Assembly: GCA_903840265.1 (NCBI GenBank) | Contig: CAIMFH010000190.1 | Location: 1-64,000 of the forward strand | Source of the DNA: an uncultured Schlesneria sp. | Lineage (GTDB): Bacteria > Planctomycetota > Planctomycetia > Planctomycetales > Planctomycetaceae | Direction: 5' to 3' | DNA length: 64,000 bases | Part shown: positions 18,214 through 27,423 of the stretch, piece by piece | Layout: every line of letters starts with the position of its first letter | Numbering within the stretch: the stretch's first letter is position 1 | The notes under the pieces: generated by a model | What the model was told of the DNA's origin: nothing | What the model saw: the letters and a program-made list of their open reading frames with translations, nothing else | Databases searched by the model: none | Program-made: the position numbers and the translations under genes

Positions 18214-19920
18214 ATGGATTCAGACCTGAAACCACACGATGGCGGGCATGCCTGGTGGCGCGAACGCGAACTTTGGCTGCTGGTGCTGCTGATGGGCGGC
18301 ATTTATCTGACGAACCTGGGTGGGATCACCATCCGTGGTGAGGAATCTCGTCGAGGTCGCATCGCGTGGGAAATGCTGCAGAGCGGCAACTGGCTGGTTC
18401 CAACCATGCAGGAACGTCCCGTCTTTTATCGGCCGCCGCTGCAAAACGCGTTGATTGCCGGTGTCGCTGCCGTTCACGGCGAAGTCGATGCCTGGTCACT
18501 GCGACTGCCGAGTGTCATTGCCGTCTTACTGTTGGTCGTTTTGATCTACGGCTATGGCCGCAGTTTCCTGTCCAAGTTGGGGGCCTTTGCAGCCGCATTG
18601 GGTTTCGCTTCGATGGGCCAGGTGCTGGAGCTAGGTCGACTGGGCGAGACTGAAGCAGTCTTCACGCTATTCGTGGCAGGTAGCCTGCTGACCTGGCGCT
18701 GGTGTCTGAATACGGGACGGTCTCCCTGGTTCATGTGGACGGCCAGCTATGCCTTGGCAGCCGCCGCGACCCTGACCAAAGGTCCACAGGCGCCGATGTA
18801 CTTTGTCGGTGGGGTCTGGTTGTTTTTGATCGTGACTCGCCGCTGGCGGATGTTGTTCACGCTGCCGCATCTGGCTGGTATCGCGGTCGCACTCGGCGTA
18901 CTGGCGCTGTGGCAGGTTCCTTACGCGATGCAGATGGGTGTGGCGACATCGTTTCGTGTCTATGTCGGCGATGTGGCCTCTCGTTTCGGCGATATGAAGG
19001 CCGCAACCGTCATCAAGCATTTGATTTCCTTCCCGTTGGAAATCGTGTTTGGATCACTGCTGCCTTGGTCGGTCCTGCTGTTGTGCTATGCCAGCCGACA
19101 GTTTCGACAGGACTTGGGACGACTGCGAGAAAACGCGTTGTTCCTGGCGGTCTGCATCGCGATCAGCTTCCCTTCGGTCTGGATTCCGGCGACGGCCAGC
19201 CTGCGTTACTACATGCCGATGTTCCCGATCTTCGCCTGCCTGGCGGGGATTGCGATTGAGCGGATTGCGGCTTACGCACCCAGCTCCATTTGGGTGAATC
19301 TGTTCACTCGGTATCAACGCACCTTGGCGTTAGTTGCCTTGGGGACCGGTATCGTGGTCCTGGTTGCGTCGATTGGAATTCCAAGACTCGATCTGGCGCA
19401 GTCGATCCCATTCGCGGTCGCGTATTTTGCGGCGTGCGCGATGCTGGCCGCTGTCGGCTGGTGGGCGGCTCGCAGCTTGACTCCGCGCGGAATCATGATC
19501 GGAATGACAACAACGGCCTGCTTCCTGGGGCTGACTTACAGCACACTGCTGGTCTTTGTGCGACAGAAGATTAGCGAAGACGCTCCGGGGGCGATCGCTC
19601 AGCTACGTGAGAAGCTTCCCAAGGGAGAACATCTGGTCAGCGTGGGCCCTGCGCATCACTTGTTTCTATTGCTGTACGGTGAACCAGTCAAGCACGTTCC
19701 GCTGGATCATGTCAGCGATCTGGATCAGACCGACAGCGATTACTTCTGCTTCTGGGTCTGGTCGGGTGGAGTCAAACCTGCCGACATCCCGTTCGCGTGG
19801 GAACAGGTGGCTGCGATTTCATGCGATCGGAACCGACGCAGCAATCCGATTGATACGGTCATTGTCGGTCGTCGGATTCGATCACCACAGATGGCGGCAC
19901 GACCTGATTCGCTGGAGTAA
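18214..19920 (+). CDS. Glycosyltransferase family 39 / ArnT-like integral membrane protein
   Basis: LTNLGGITIRGEESRRGRIAWEMLQSGNWLVPTMQERPVFYRPPLQNAL...LGRLGETEAVFTLF plus many TM segments; ATG 18214. Confidence 0.85.
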   Translation: MDSDLKPHDGGHAWWRERELWLLVLLMGGIYLTNLGGITIRGEESRRGRIAWEMLQSGNWLVPTMQERPVFYRPPLQNALIAGVAAVHGEVDAWSLRLPSVIAVLLLVVLIYGYGRSFLSKLGAFAAALGFASMGQVLELGRLGETEAVFTLFVAGSLLTWRWCLNTGRSPWFMWTASYALAAAATLTKGPQAPMYFVGGVWLFLIVTRRWRMLFTLPHLAGIAVALGVLALWQVPYAMQMGVATSFRVYVGDVASRFGDMKAATVIKHLISFPLEIVFGSLLPWSVLLLCYASRQFRQDLGRLRENALFLAVCIAISFPSVWIPATASLRYYMPMFPIFACLAGIAIERIAAYAPSSIWVNLFTRYQRTLALVALGTGIVVLVASIGIPRLDLAQSIPFAVAYFAACAMLAAVGWWAARSLTPRGIMIGMTTTACFLGLTYSTLLVFVRQKISEDAPGAIAQLREKLPKGEHLVSVGPAHHLFLLLYGEPVKHVPLDHVSDLDQTDSDYFCFWVWSGGVKPADIPFAWEQVAAISCDRNRRSNPIDTVIVGRRIRSPQMAARPDSLE

Positions 19921-19941
19921 GTCACAAGCGTCGTGGCTGTG

Positions 19942-20005
19942 CATAGGTCCCATCAGTCGTATACGTCCTATTTCGATGGGACGAATATGTCTGATGGGAC
20001 TTATG
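19942..20005. repeat. Long imperfect hairpin between convergent genes
   Basis: Outer arms cataggtcccatcag (19942-19956) / ctgatgggacttatg (19991-20005) pair over 15 bp with one mismatch. Inner arms gtccta/tgggac continue the stem. Confidence 0.65.
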
Positions 20006-20013
20006 TCTGAATC

Positions 20014-20045
20014 ACGCGCGGGGCGATGCCCACGCGGTCAAACGA
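20014..20045 (+). repeat. REP-like repeat family A, copy 3
   Basis: acgcgcggggcgatgcccacgcggtcaaacga, 3 nt from the glpD stop codon. Confidence 0.7.
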
Positions 20046-20048
20046 TAG

Positions 20049-21782
20049 CTAAAGGACCACGCGTCCGTAGTGTTGTTTCAATCGCTGAATGGATCGTTCG
20101 ATCGTCTGCGGTACGTCAGCGGCATCTAGTCGCCCAGTTGCGACTAGGCACTGCGCCAGATCTTGCAGCATCGCGTGTGTAAGCACGGGGGCGAAGATCA
20201 GCATCAAACGTCGCTCGACAAGGTCATCCAGCGTGGTCACCCATTCGTGCTGGATCACCCATTGGACGGTGCGACGCGACCACAGTGAATCGGCGATGGC
20301 GACTCGTTCGGTGGCGGCGACCTGTTTTAGAATCGCTTTCGTTTGCATTCCGTACAACGGCCACATCGCGGCGACTTCGGCGACCGTTGTATCGAAGTCA
20401 GAAGCCCACTGCTGCCACAACTCAGGCCAGGTGTGATGATCGCGTGGAAAGTCGACGCTACCGAGGATAGGGCGTCGATCCGTTGTTGCCTCACGTTGCT
20501 GACCCAGGTGCTTCAAGACACGGTCACTGATCTGATTTGCGACTGATCGGAACGTCGTCAGCTTGCCCCCGACAAGAGTCACCACGGGGACACCATGCAG
20601 GTGGTGTTCGGCGAGCGAGTGATCTCGTGAAACCGCGGCGTTGTTCGTGTCTGTCGATCGAGGCAGCGGGCGAACACCGCTGTAGTGCGACTCGATGTCG
20701 GATTGACTCAGCTTCAGTCCGAAGACCCCCTCGACGACGTTTACCAGATACTGCAGTTCTTCTGCTGACGCGACAGCCTCGTCGGGTGGCCCGGACCATT
20801 CTTCATCGGTTGTACCCACCAATACGGCATCTCCGAACGGCAGGATGAACGCCAGTCGGCGGTCGACGGTCTCGGCATAGATTCCTTGATCGCGGAGTCT
20901 CTGGATGAGTGTCGCGTTGCGCGTAACGAGGTGGCTTCCTTTCGTTCCAGCGAACATGGGAATCGTCGCGGCATCAATTCCTTTCAGCGTGAGGTCGCCC
21001 CAGGCTCCGCTACAGTTGATCACCATTTTAGGCTGCAAGGTGGCTGCAACCGCACCTTGATGATCGGCAACCTGGATCTTCGAATCCTGCCAGCGGATCT
21101 GTGCGTGAGGAACAATCTGAAATGGCAGGCCGCGTTCTTTGGCGATCGATTCCGCTTCCGCGAGCAGCGCGATGACGCACCGTTCCGGGAACCGCATCTG
21201 CGCGTCGGAGTATTCACACATCCATTGATAGCGAGTCGTGTCGATGCGCGGTTGCGCCGACGTGACAGAGCTATTCACGTCGGAAGAGTGACCCGCGACT
21301 GCTCCACGACTTTTGGGCAATCCGTCGCCCCACGAGAACAGGTCGTACATCCATAGCCCCATCCGTATGGGCCAATAGCCGCGCGGAGCTCGTCGCTCGC
21401 TTCGTCCCATCAGGCGGCGACCAAGCCGTGTGCGTGCCAGCTTGAAGAAACCTAGCCCTGATCGCAGCAGCCCAGACCAGCGTTTGTTCGTGGGGACAAA
21501 CAATCGCAACGGCCGTACGAACTGAGGTGCCAGCTTCAACAGCCTTTCACGCTCCGCCAGCGATTCGCGAACGAGGTGAACATCGCCGTATTCCAGATAG
21601 CGTAGCCCCCCATGAATCAGTCGCGACGACTTGGAAGTGGCTCCGCCCGCGAGGTCGCCCGTGTCAGCCAAGACCACAGGAACATTATTCAGTACGAGTT
21701 CTCGCGCCACAGCCGCCCCATGAATTCCACCACCTAAAATCAGGACAGGAATCGTAGATGGCAAAGGGAGATCAGCGGTCAT
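20049..21782 (-). CDS. glpD: FAD-dependent glycerol-3-phosphate dehydrogenase
   Basis: VLILGGGIHGAAVARELVLNNVPVVLADTGDLAGGATSKSSRLIHGGLRYLEYGDVHLVRESLAERERLL; ILPFGDAVLVGTTDEEW; VVTLVGGKLTTFRSVA. Confidence 0.9.
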   Translation of the reverse strand: MTADLPLPSTIPVLILGGGIHGAAVARELVLNNVPVVLADTGDLAGGATSKSSRLIHGGLRYLEYGDVHLVRESLAERERLLKLAPQFVRPLRLFVPTNKRWSGLLRSGLGFFKLARTRLGRRLMGRSERRAPRGYWPIRMGLWMYDLFSWGDGLPKSRGAVAGHSSDVNSSVTSAQPRIDTTRYQWMCEYSDAQMRFPERCVIALLAEAESIAKERGLPFQIVPHAQIRWQDSKIQVADHQGAVAATLQPKMVINCSGAWGDLTLKGIDAATIPMFAGTKGSHLVTRNATLIQRLRDQGIYAETVDRRLAFILPFGDAVLVGTTDEEWSGPPDEAVASAEELQYLVNVVEGVFGLKLSQSDIESHYSGVRPLPRSTDTNNAAVSRDHSLAEHHLHGVPVVTLVGGKLTTFRSVANQISDRVLKHLGQQREATTDRRPILGSVDFPRDHHTWPELWQQWASDFDTTVAEVAAMWPLYGMQTKAILKQVAATERVAIADSLWSRRTVQWVIQHEWVTTLDDLVERRLMLIFAPVLTHAMLQDLAQCLVATGRLDAADVPQTIERSIQRLKQHYGRVVL

Positions 21783-21946
21783 TCGATCAGATTCGCGATA
21801 GTGAAGGGACAAGCAATTCGAGGCTCGCAATCTGATCCACAATCTGGATATGCTGCGAAACCCAATTTAGAGGCATAATGTCTATAGTCATCTCTGGTCG
21901 GTCGACAACACATCTTAAGATATTTGCGACACGAAAGCTGGCCTGA

Positions 21947-23419
21947 ATGCATCGGCGATTTCGAGATTGGATTCGACCGTGGAATTGGTCGACTCGACGT
22001 TGGGCCTTCGTCTTAGTGGGCCTGATGTTGGCATCTCCGTTCTTGACTCGTTGGTACTGCCTGTGGCAGATCCCCGATGTGGCCCTGCCGTTTGACGAAG
22101 CGGAGTTTCTACGCGGCGAGGATGTGGCTGAAGAAGATGATGCATTCGTTGAGTATCAAGCAGCGATTCACACGTTCACCGCCAACCGTTCGAAATGGAT
22201 GATCAACGAAAGCTCTGCTGGCGACCCTTGGGATTCGGTCGATAAGGCGCTGGTACATCCAGATCAGCCACGAGATTCGAAGCTGGATGAGTGGGTCCGC
22301 AAGAACAGCATCACCCTAGACCATTATCGCCGCGGCGGTGAAAAGCCGCGGGCCAAGGGACCTTCGCTCCGTACGATGGACGACATCGACACGACGCTGA
22401 CGCCGCACAGTTATCTGCGGCGTCTGGCGAGATTGGCACGTGTGCAAAGCCTGATCCGCGAGGCGAATGACCAGGTCGACACCGCGTGGCAGTGGCTTCG
22501 GGCCATTCTGCAGAGTTCGCGCCACGCGGAAGCCACACGAATTGATGTCTGTCGTTCGATTGGGATAGAAATTCGGGCTCATGCATTCCAAGGAATTGTT
22601 CACTGGTCGCAGTCACCATTGGTGACTGCAGATCAACTGCGTTCTGCCCGAAAGGAAGTTCAAGTCGAGGCCACGCGGCGGACAACCCGCTCTGACTGCT
22701 CCAAAGGTGAATACTTGTGTAAACGCAATACCTTGCTTCGAAAGGACGCACCAGATTATCTTTTACCGTCATGGAATAAGGGGATCGCGGCGAACCCCGC
22801 CTGGCTGCCTTTGAAGCAGATTGGCCTCTGGTTTTTGGGACAACCGGAGGGAATGCTGCGGGTGCAAAGGCAATTGCTCGTCAACAACGGGCTCGCCATT
22901 GATCTGCCACTATCTCAACGCGCGGCCACCGTGCCCTGCGACAGCGCTCTGGTCTTGGAGGTCGCCGATAAACGAGTAAGCGGACAAATGAAGCCAGAGG
23001 CACTCGCTAGGGTACTCGATGATGCGAACTGGCGAGTAGAGGGGACTTCGTTGTCCGTCAGCAGACGCTACCTCGATGAGTCGATCCACCGCGACGAGAC
23101 GCGTCTCTTAGCATTGATAGTCGTGTTGGCGTGCCAAGAATATTACCGTGATCACACGGAGTTCCCTGCCGCAATAAAAGATTTGATTCCAGCTTATTTG
23201 GACGCAATCCCTAGTGATCCAATGCTCTCCTCTGTCGTTCCTATCACGTATCGACGCAATCCAGATGGAAATGCTGTTGTTGGGAGCGTTGACGAGAATG
23301 GGATCGATGACAACAACGTTACGACGGTCTTAGACCGACTAGCAAAAGATGTAGGCTATCTCATCTCGAAACCGTCGCAACGAAACCCCTCGGCATTGGC
23401 GCCAAGCAATATTCCATAG
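21947..23419 (+). CDS. Membrane-anchored protein with GspG-like C-terminal motif (paralog 1 of 3)
   Basis: Single N-terminal TM; IPDVALPFDEAEF...DDAFVEYQAA; C-terminal QEYYRDHTEFPAAIKDLIPAYLDAIPSDP...ITYRRNPDGNAVVGSVDENGIDDNN, the same architecture as the genes at 24419 and 25884. Confidence 0.75.
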   Translation: MHRRFRDWIRPWNWSTRRWAFVLVGLMLASPFLTRWYCLWQIPDVALPFDEAEFLRGEDVAEEDDAFVEYQAAIHTFTANRSKWMINESSAGDPWDSVDKALVHPDQPRDSKLDEWVRKNSITLDHYRRGGEKPRAKGPSLRTMDDIDTTLTPHSYLRRLARLARVQSLIREANDQVDTAWQWLRAILQSSRHAEATRIDVCRSIGIEIRAHAFQGIVHWSQSPLVTADQLRSARKEVQVEATRRTTRSDCSKGEYLCKRNTLLRKDAPDYLLPSWNKGIAANPAWLPLKQIGLWFLGQPEGMLRVQRQLLVNNGLAIDLPLSQRAATVPCDSALVLEVADKRVSGQMKPEALARVLDDANWRVEGTSLSVSRRYLDESIHRDETRLLALIVVLACQEYYRDHTEFPAAIKDLIPAYLDAIPSDPMLSSVVPITYRRNPDGNAVVGSVDENGIDDNNVTTVLDRLAKDVGYLISKPSQRNPSALAPSNIP

Positions 23420-23434
23420 GAAGACTACTCGGCC

Positions 23435-24388
23435 ATGAACGTGAAGAAGCCTACGCAGCGCTGCGGGAGGACCGTATCGACCGTCGATATTTCGGCGGAT
23501 GGAACGTTGTACCTTTGGGGTGGTGGATCACCGGGTGGCGATTGTTCCATATCGATCTGTGATGCCAACACTCACAAAGTCATGCAAAACCTGAAAGGTC
23601 ACAAGAAGCCAGTTCTGTGGGCTCGGTTTCTGGCAGACGGATCAGTCGTGTCATTCAGCTTTGATTCGCACGTCTGCCGCTGGACGAGGGATGGTGAGTT
23701 GGCGGCATCGAACGAAGTTCATCTTTCGCACCGTGCCGATGGTTTCGCGGTATCCAACAACGGCAAGATCGCCGTCTCTGGCGACTATCGCGGCGAGATC
23801 TCGGGCTGGCAATTGAAAGACGGCACACAGGCGTTCACGGTTCAGGATGAAGGGGCTCAGCGTCAAATCTGGGCCATCGCGATCTCTCCAAACAGCAAGC
23901 AGTTTGTGAGCGGTGGTGCTGGCGGCAACATTCGAGTCTGGGATGTTGCGAAGCGGAGCGAGAAATCGTGTGTGGAGCTAGGTCTGGGCCAACATGTCCA
24001 AGGGCTCGACTGGCACCCAGAAGGCAAGCGTTTCGCAGCGGCGATTGCTCCCGATGGTTCGGCCGCCAAAGGATCCAAGAGCCGAGTGGCCATCTTCGAG
24101 GGAACGAAGGAAGTGGCGTCGCTTTCGACAGGCGGTCATCAGCCGCAGTACTGCCGATTCAGCAGTGATGGCAGCCTGCTGGCCGCTGCGGGTGGAGGGA
24201 CAGACCGAGGTGGCAACGACTCGAAGGCGAACTGCGTGATTCATGTCTGGGAGGTGGAATCGGGCAATGAGATCGCCGCCTTCACCGGACATTCGGGACT
24301 GGTCCGAGACCTCGCATTTTCGCCTGACTCGAAATACCTGATGTCGGCGGGATGGGATGACACGTTGCGCACCTGGCAAATCGGCTAA
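23435..24388 (+). CDS. WD40 repeat beta-propeller protein
   Basis: Repeated GH-x(n)-WD-like blades: LKGHKKPVLWARFLADG, IWAIAISPNSKQFVSGGAGGNIRVWDVA, FTGHSGLVRDLAFSPDSKYLMSAGWDDTLRTWQI. No signal peptide. Confidence 0.9.
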   Translation: MNVKKPTQRCGRTVSTVDISADGTLYLWGGGSPGGDCSISICDANTHKVMQNLKGHKKPVLWARFLADGSVVSFSFDSHVCRWTRDGELAASNEVHLSHRADGFAVSNNGKIAVSGDYRGEISGWQLKDGTQAFTVQDEGAQRQIWAIAISPNSKQFVSGGAGGNIRVWDVAKRSEKSCVELGLGQHVQGLDWHPEGKRFAAAIAPDGSAAKGSKSRVAIFEGTKEVASLSTGGHQPQYCRFSSDGSLLAAAGGGTDRGGNDSKANCVIHVWEVESGNEIAAFTGHSGLVRDLAFSPDSKYLMSAGWDDTLRTWQIG

Positions 24389-24418
24389 GGATGTGGTGCA
24401 CCTGACAAGCGGATTGGG

Positions 24419-25870
24419 ATGAAGATGACGGCGAACATCAGTGAACCCAAGCAGACGAACGACAGCGAATCAGTCGCATGGTGGAACCCGCTGCATTGGC
24501 CCGCGGCGATCTGGGTGTTTTTGATCGTGTTGGGATTGATGACGAGTCCGTTTGTTATCCGGGCCTTCATGCTGGCTGGCATTCCTGACATGCCTGAGCG
24601 GTTTGATGAAGTTGCCTATTCGACGTGGGATGTCCCTGCCGCGGACGATGCCTTCACGTACTATCGAGAAGCCGCGGCTTTGCATCAACAGATCGTGACA
24701 GAACTTCGGTCCGGAGGCCGGACGGAAGTTCGTGAACCGGAAGATTCCTTGGCTGTGCTTAAGCAGGGTTGGACGGAAGCCACCGAACCGACGAAACAGT
24801 GGTTGGACCTGCATCAAGAATCGCTGGCCGTCTGGCGGCGCGGCACAGAGAAGGACCGGGGCCTGAATCTGTTGCCATCCAAACTGTCTTACACGACGAT
24901 TCTGAATCTCATCCAGGACCAACGAACGTTCGCGAGACTGGCGATGTTGCAGGAATCGCGAGCTATCAACGATGGAGAACTCGCCGAAGCCCATCAGTGG
25001 ACACGCGCCGCGTTTCGCTGCGGCGGACATACCAGCCATCGTGGCTGCCTTATCCAAGGTTTGGTTGGCGTCGCGATTCATGCGATCTCATCACAAGGAC
25101 ACGCTCATTGGGCCGAACAGCCTGGTGTGACCACTGAACAACTGCAGCAAGCTCTGGTCGAAGTTCAATCCGATGGCAAACTCTATGAATCGCTCTCCAA
25201 CACCTTGAAGTCGGAGTATCTCTCAACCAGGAACTCACTCCAATCTCGGGACTGGGCGAATCTGATTGCTCCAGTGAACACCGGTGGGCTGAAAAATATA
25301 GCCGGACCAAGGGCGATGAGATTGCTTTATTGGGTCGTTGGCGAACCGGAAGTCTCGATCCGAGTGTTTCGACAGATCCTCGCCAATCAACTGCCTGAGA
25401 TCGACAGGCCCATAGATTTGCGCCGCAAGATGGTCGGGTCGGGTACCACCATGCTGTTCGAGCCAGATCCTTCCATTTCGCAGCCCTCTGGCCAACTCGA
25501 GCCCGCAAGAATCGATCGAGCGATCAAGCGTTCAGCACTGACACGGATGCTGCTCCCTTCGCTCGCGCAAATCGATTCTGCGTTCCTCGCGCGACGAGGG
25601 CGGCAAGCGGCCTTGGAGGCTCTGCTGGCGGCTCAAGCTTACCGCCGCGATCATGGCGAGTTCCCCGAAAGTCTCGCTCAACTTGTTCCGAACTACCTGG
25701 CCGCAATCCCGGTCGATCCTTGTGATCCTGCCGGCGGCCCGTTGCTCTACCGTCGCGATGAGCCCACTAGAGCGGTCATCTGGAGCATGGGCGATGACCG
25801 CGCGGATGGAGGCGGCGTGATTGACGCCACTAACGGGCGTCCGGCGGATGTGGGTTTTGAGCTGAAATGA
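24419..25870 (+). CDS. Membrane-anchored protein with GspG-like C-terminal motif (paralog 2 of 3)
   Basis: N-terminal TM WPAAIWVFLIVLGLMTSPFVIRAFM; C-terminal AYRRDHGEFPESLAQLVPNYLAAIPVDPCDPAGGPLLYRRDEPTRAVIWSMGDDRADGGG. Confidence 0.8.
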   Translation: MKMTANISEPKQTNDSESVAWWNPLHWPAAIWVFLIVLGLMTSPFVIRAFMLAGIPDMPERFDEVAYSTWDVPAADDAFTYYREAAALHQQIVTELRSGGRTEVREPEDSLAVLKQGWTEATEPTKQWLDLHQESLAVWRRGTEKDRGLNLLPSKLSYTTILNLIQDQRTFARLAMLQESRAINDGELAEAHQWTRAAFRCGGHTSHRGCLIQGLVGVAIHAISSQGHAHWAEQPGVTTEQLQQALVEVQSDGKLYESLSNTLKSEYLSTRNSLQSRDWANLIAPVNTGGLKNIAGPRAMRLLYWVVGEPEVSIRVFRQILANQLPEIDRPIDLRRKMVGSGTTMLFEPDPSISQPSGQLEPARIDRAIKRSALTRMLLPSLAQIDSAFLARRGRQAALEALLAAQAYRRDHGEFPESLAQLVPNYLAAIPVDPCDPAGGPLLYRRDEPTRAVIWSMGDDRADGGGVIDATNGRPADVGFELK

Positions 25871-25883
25871 GTCGGAGAATTCA

Positions 25884-27332
25884 ATGACCTCAAAACAGCT
25901 TGTTGCAGCAGAACCGCAAGAAGACGGTTCATCAGTCGCGTGGTGGAATCCGCTCCATTGGCCCGCGGGGATCTGGGTGCTGTTGATCGCACTGGGGTTG
26001 ATGACGACGCCGTTTGTCATCCGAGCCATCATTCTGGCGGGCATTCCCGAGATGCCAGAGCCTTTTGACGAAATCGCTTATTCGACATGGGAAGTTCCTG
26101 CTATCGACGATGCCTTCACTTACTATCGAGAAGCAGCGGCCCTGCATCAGAAACTGGTGGCCGATCTGAAAGCACAGGGGATTACCGACATCCGTGAGCC
26201 GGAAGATTCTCTCCTTATCCTGCAGGAGGGCTGGTCTGAAGCAACGGATTCGACCAAGAAGTGGCTGGAATTGCATCAGGAGTCACTGGCCGCCTGGCGG
26301 CGCGGGACCGAGAAAGATCAGGGGCTCAATGTGCTGCCGTCCAAGCTGACAATCGACTCAATCTGGAATGTGGTCCAAGAGCAACGGAAGTTCGTGAGAC
26401 TGGCGATACTCGAAGAATCGCGGCTGATCGCCAGCGGAGAACTGGACGAAGCTCGACAGTGGGCTCGCGCTGGATTTCGTAGCGGCGGGCATACCAGCAA
26501 CCGCGGCTGCATTATGCAGGGACTGGTTGGCGTGGCCATCCATACAGTTTCTTCACAGGGGCTCGCGCGGTGGGCCGAGCATCCCGGCGTGACATCGGCG
26601 CAACTTCAGCAAGCCCTGGTCGAGGTCCGATCCGACGAAAAGCTGTATGAATCGCTATCGAATATTCTGAAGTCGGAATATCTCTATATGCGAAACGTGA
26701 CTCGATCTTCCGACTGGAATCTCGAGATTGCGCCGACTAATCCCAGCGGAGCCACTTCCGCAGCAGAGGCCAAGATCATGAAGATGCTGTATTGGACCGT
26801 CGGCGAGCCCGAAGTCTGCGCCCGCATCATGCGACAGATCCTTGCCAATCAGCTTCCCGAAATCGACAAGCCCATCGCTTTGCGCCGCAAGATGGTCGGA
26901 TCGGGTGCCACATTGCTGTTTGAACTTGATCCGTCAATCTCGCTGCCGGAGGGACAACTCGATCCTGCAGGGATCGAGCGAGCGATCAAACGTTCTTCGC
27001 TCACTCGGATGGTGCTGGCCGCGCTGGACCAACTCGATATCGCTTTTCTGAGACGACAAGCACGCCAAGCGACGCTCGAAGCGCTATTGGCGACGCAGGC
27101 GTATCGTCGAGACCACGGCGAGTTCCCGGAGAGCCTGGCTCAACTCGTCCCGAAATATCTGGCAGCAGTCCCGTTAGACCCCTGTGATCCCGCGAGAGGC
27201 CCCCTTCTCTATCGCCGCGATGAGCCGGCCAAGGCTGTCGTCTGGAGTGTGAGTCAAGACCAGGCCGATGATGGCGGCGACATCGACACCACAAAGGGTC
27301 TTGCGCCAGACTTGGGGTTTGAACTCAAGTGA
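25884..27332 (+). CDS. Membrane-anchored protein with GspG-like C-terminal motif (paralog 3 of 3)
   Basis: Full-length, high similarity to the 24419-25870 product (recent tandem duplicate); ends AYRRDHGEFPESLAQLVPKYLAAVPLDPCDPARGPLLYRRDEPAKAVVWSVSQDQADDGGD. Confidence 0.8.
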   Translation: MTSKQLVAAEPQEDGSSVAWWNPLHWPAGIWVLLIALGLMTTPFVIRAIILAGIPEMPEPFDEIAYSTWEVPAIDDAFTYYREAAALHQKLVADLKAQGITDIREPEDSLLILQEGWSEATDSTKKWLELHQESLAAWRRGTEKDQGLNVLPSKLTIDSIWNVVQEQRKFVRLAILEESRLIASGELDEARQWARAGFRSGGHTSNRGCIMQGLVGVAIHTVSSQGLARWAEHPGVTSAQLQQALVEVRSDEKLYESLSNILKSEYLYMRNVTRSSDWNLEIAPTNPSGATSAAEAKIMKMLYWTVGEPEVCARIMRQILANQLPEIDKPIALRRKMVGSGATLLFELDPSISLPEGQLDPAGIERAIKRSSLTRMVLAALDQLDIAFLRRQARQATLEALLATQAYRRDHGEFPESLAQLVPKYLAAVPLDPCDPARGPLLYRRDEPAKAVVWSVSQDQADDGGDIDTTKGLAPDLGFELK

Positions 27333-27352
27333 TCGAGGAGAGGCAAAGCCGT

Positions 27353-27385
27353 CCGCGTGCTTACGCAGCGCGGCTCACCTCGGAT
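27353..27385 (+). repeat. Repeat family C, copy 2
   Basis: ccgcgtgcttacgcagcgcggctcacctcggat, near-identical to 11193-11224. Confidence 0.6.
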
Positions 27386-27400
27386 GAGTGCATCGAAAAA

Positions 27401-27423
27401 GTTATGCTGAAGCATAACCTACG
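27401..27423 (+). repeat. Palindromic repeat family D, copy 2
   Basis: gttatgctgaagcataacctacg; perfect 8-bp inverted repeat with GA centre; identical to 1788-1810. Confidence 0.75.
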
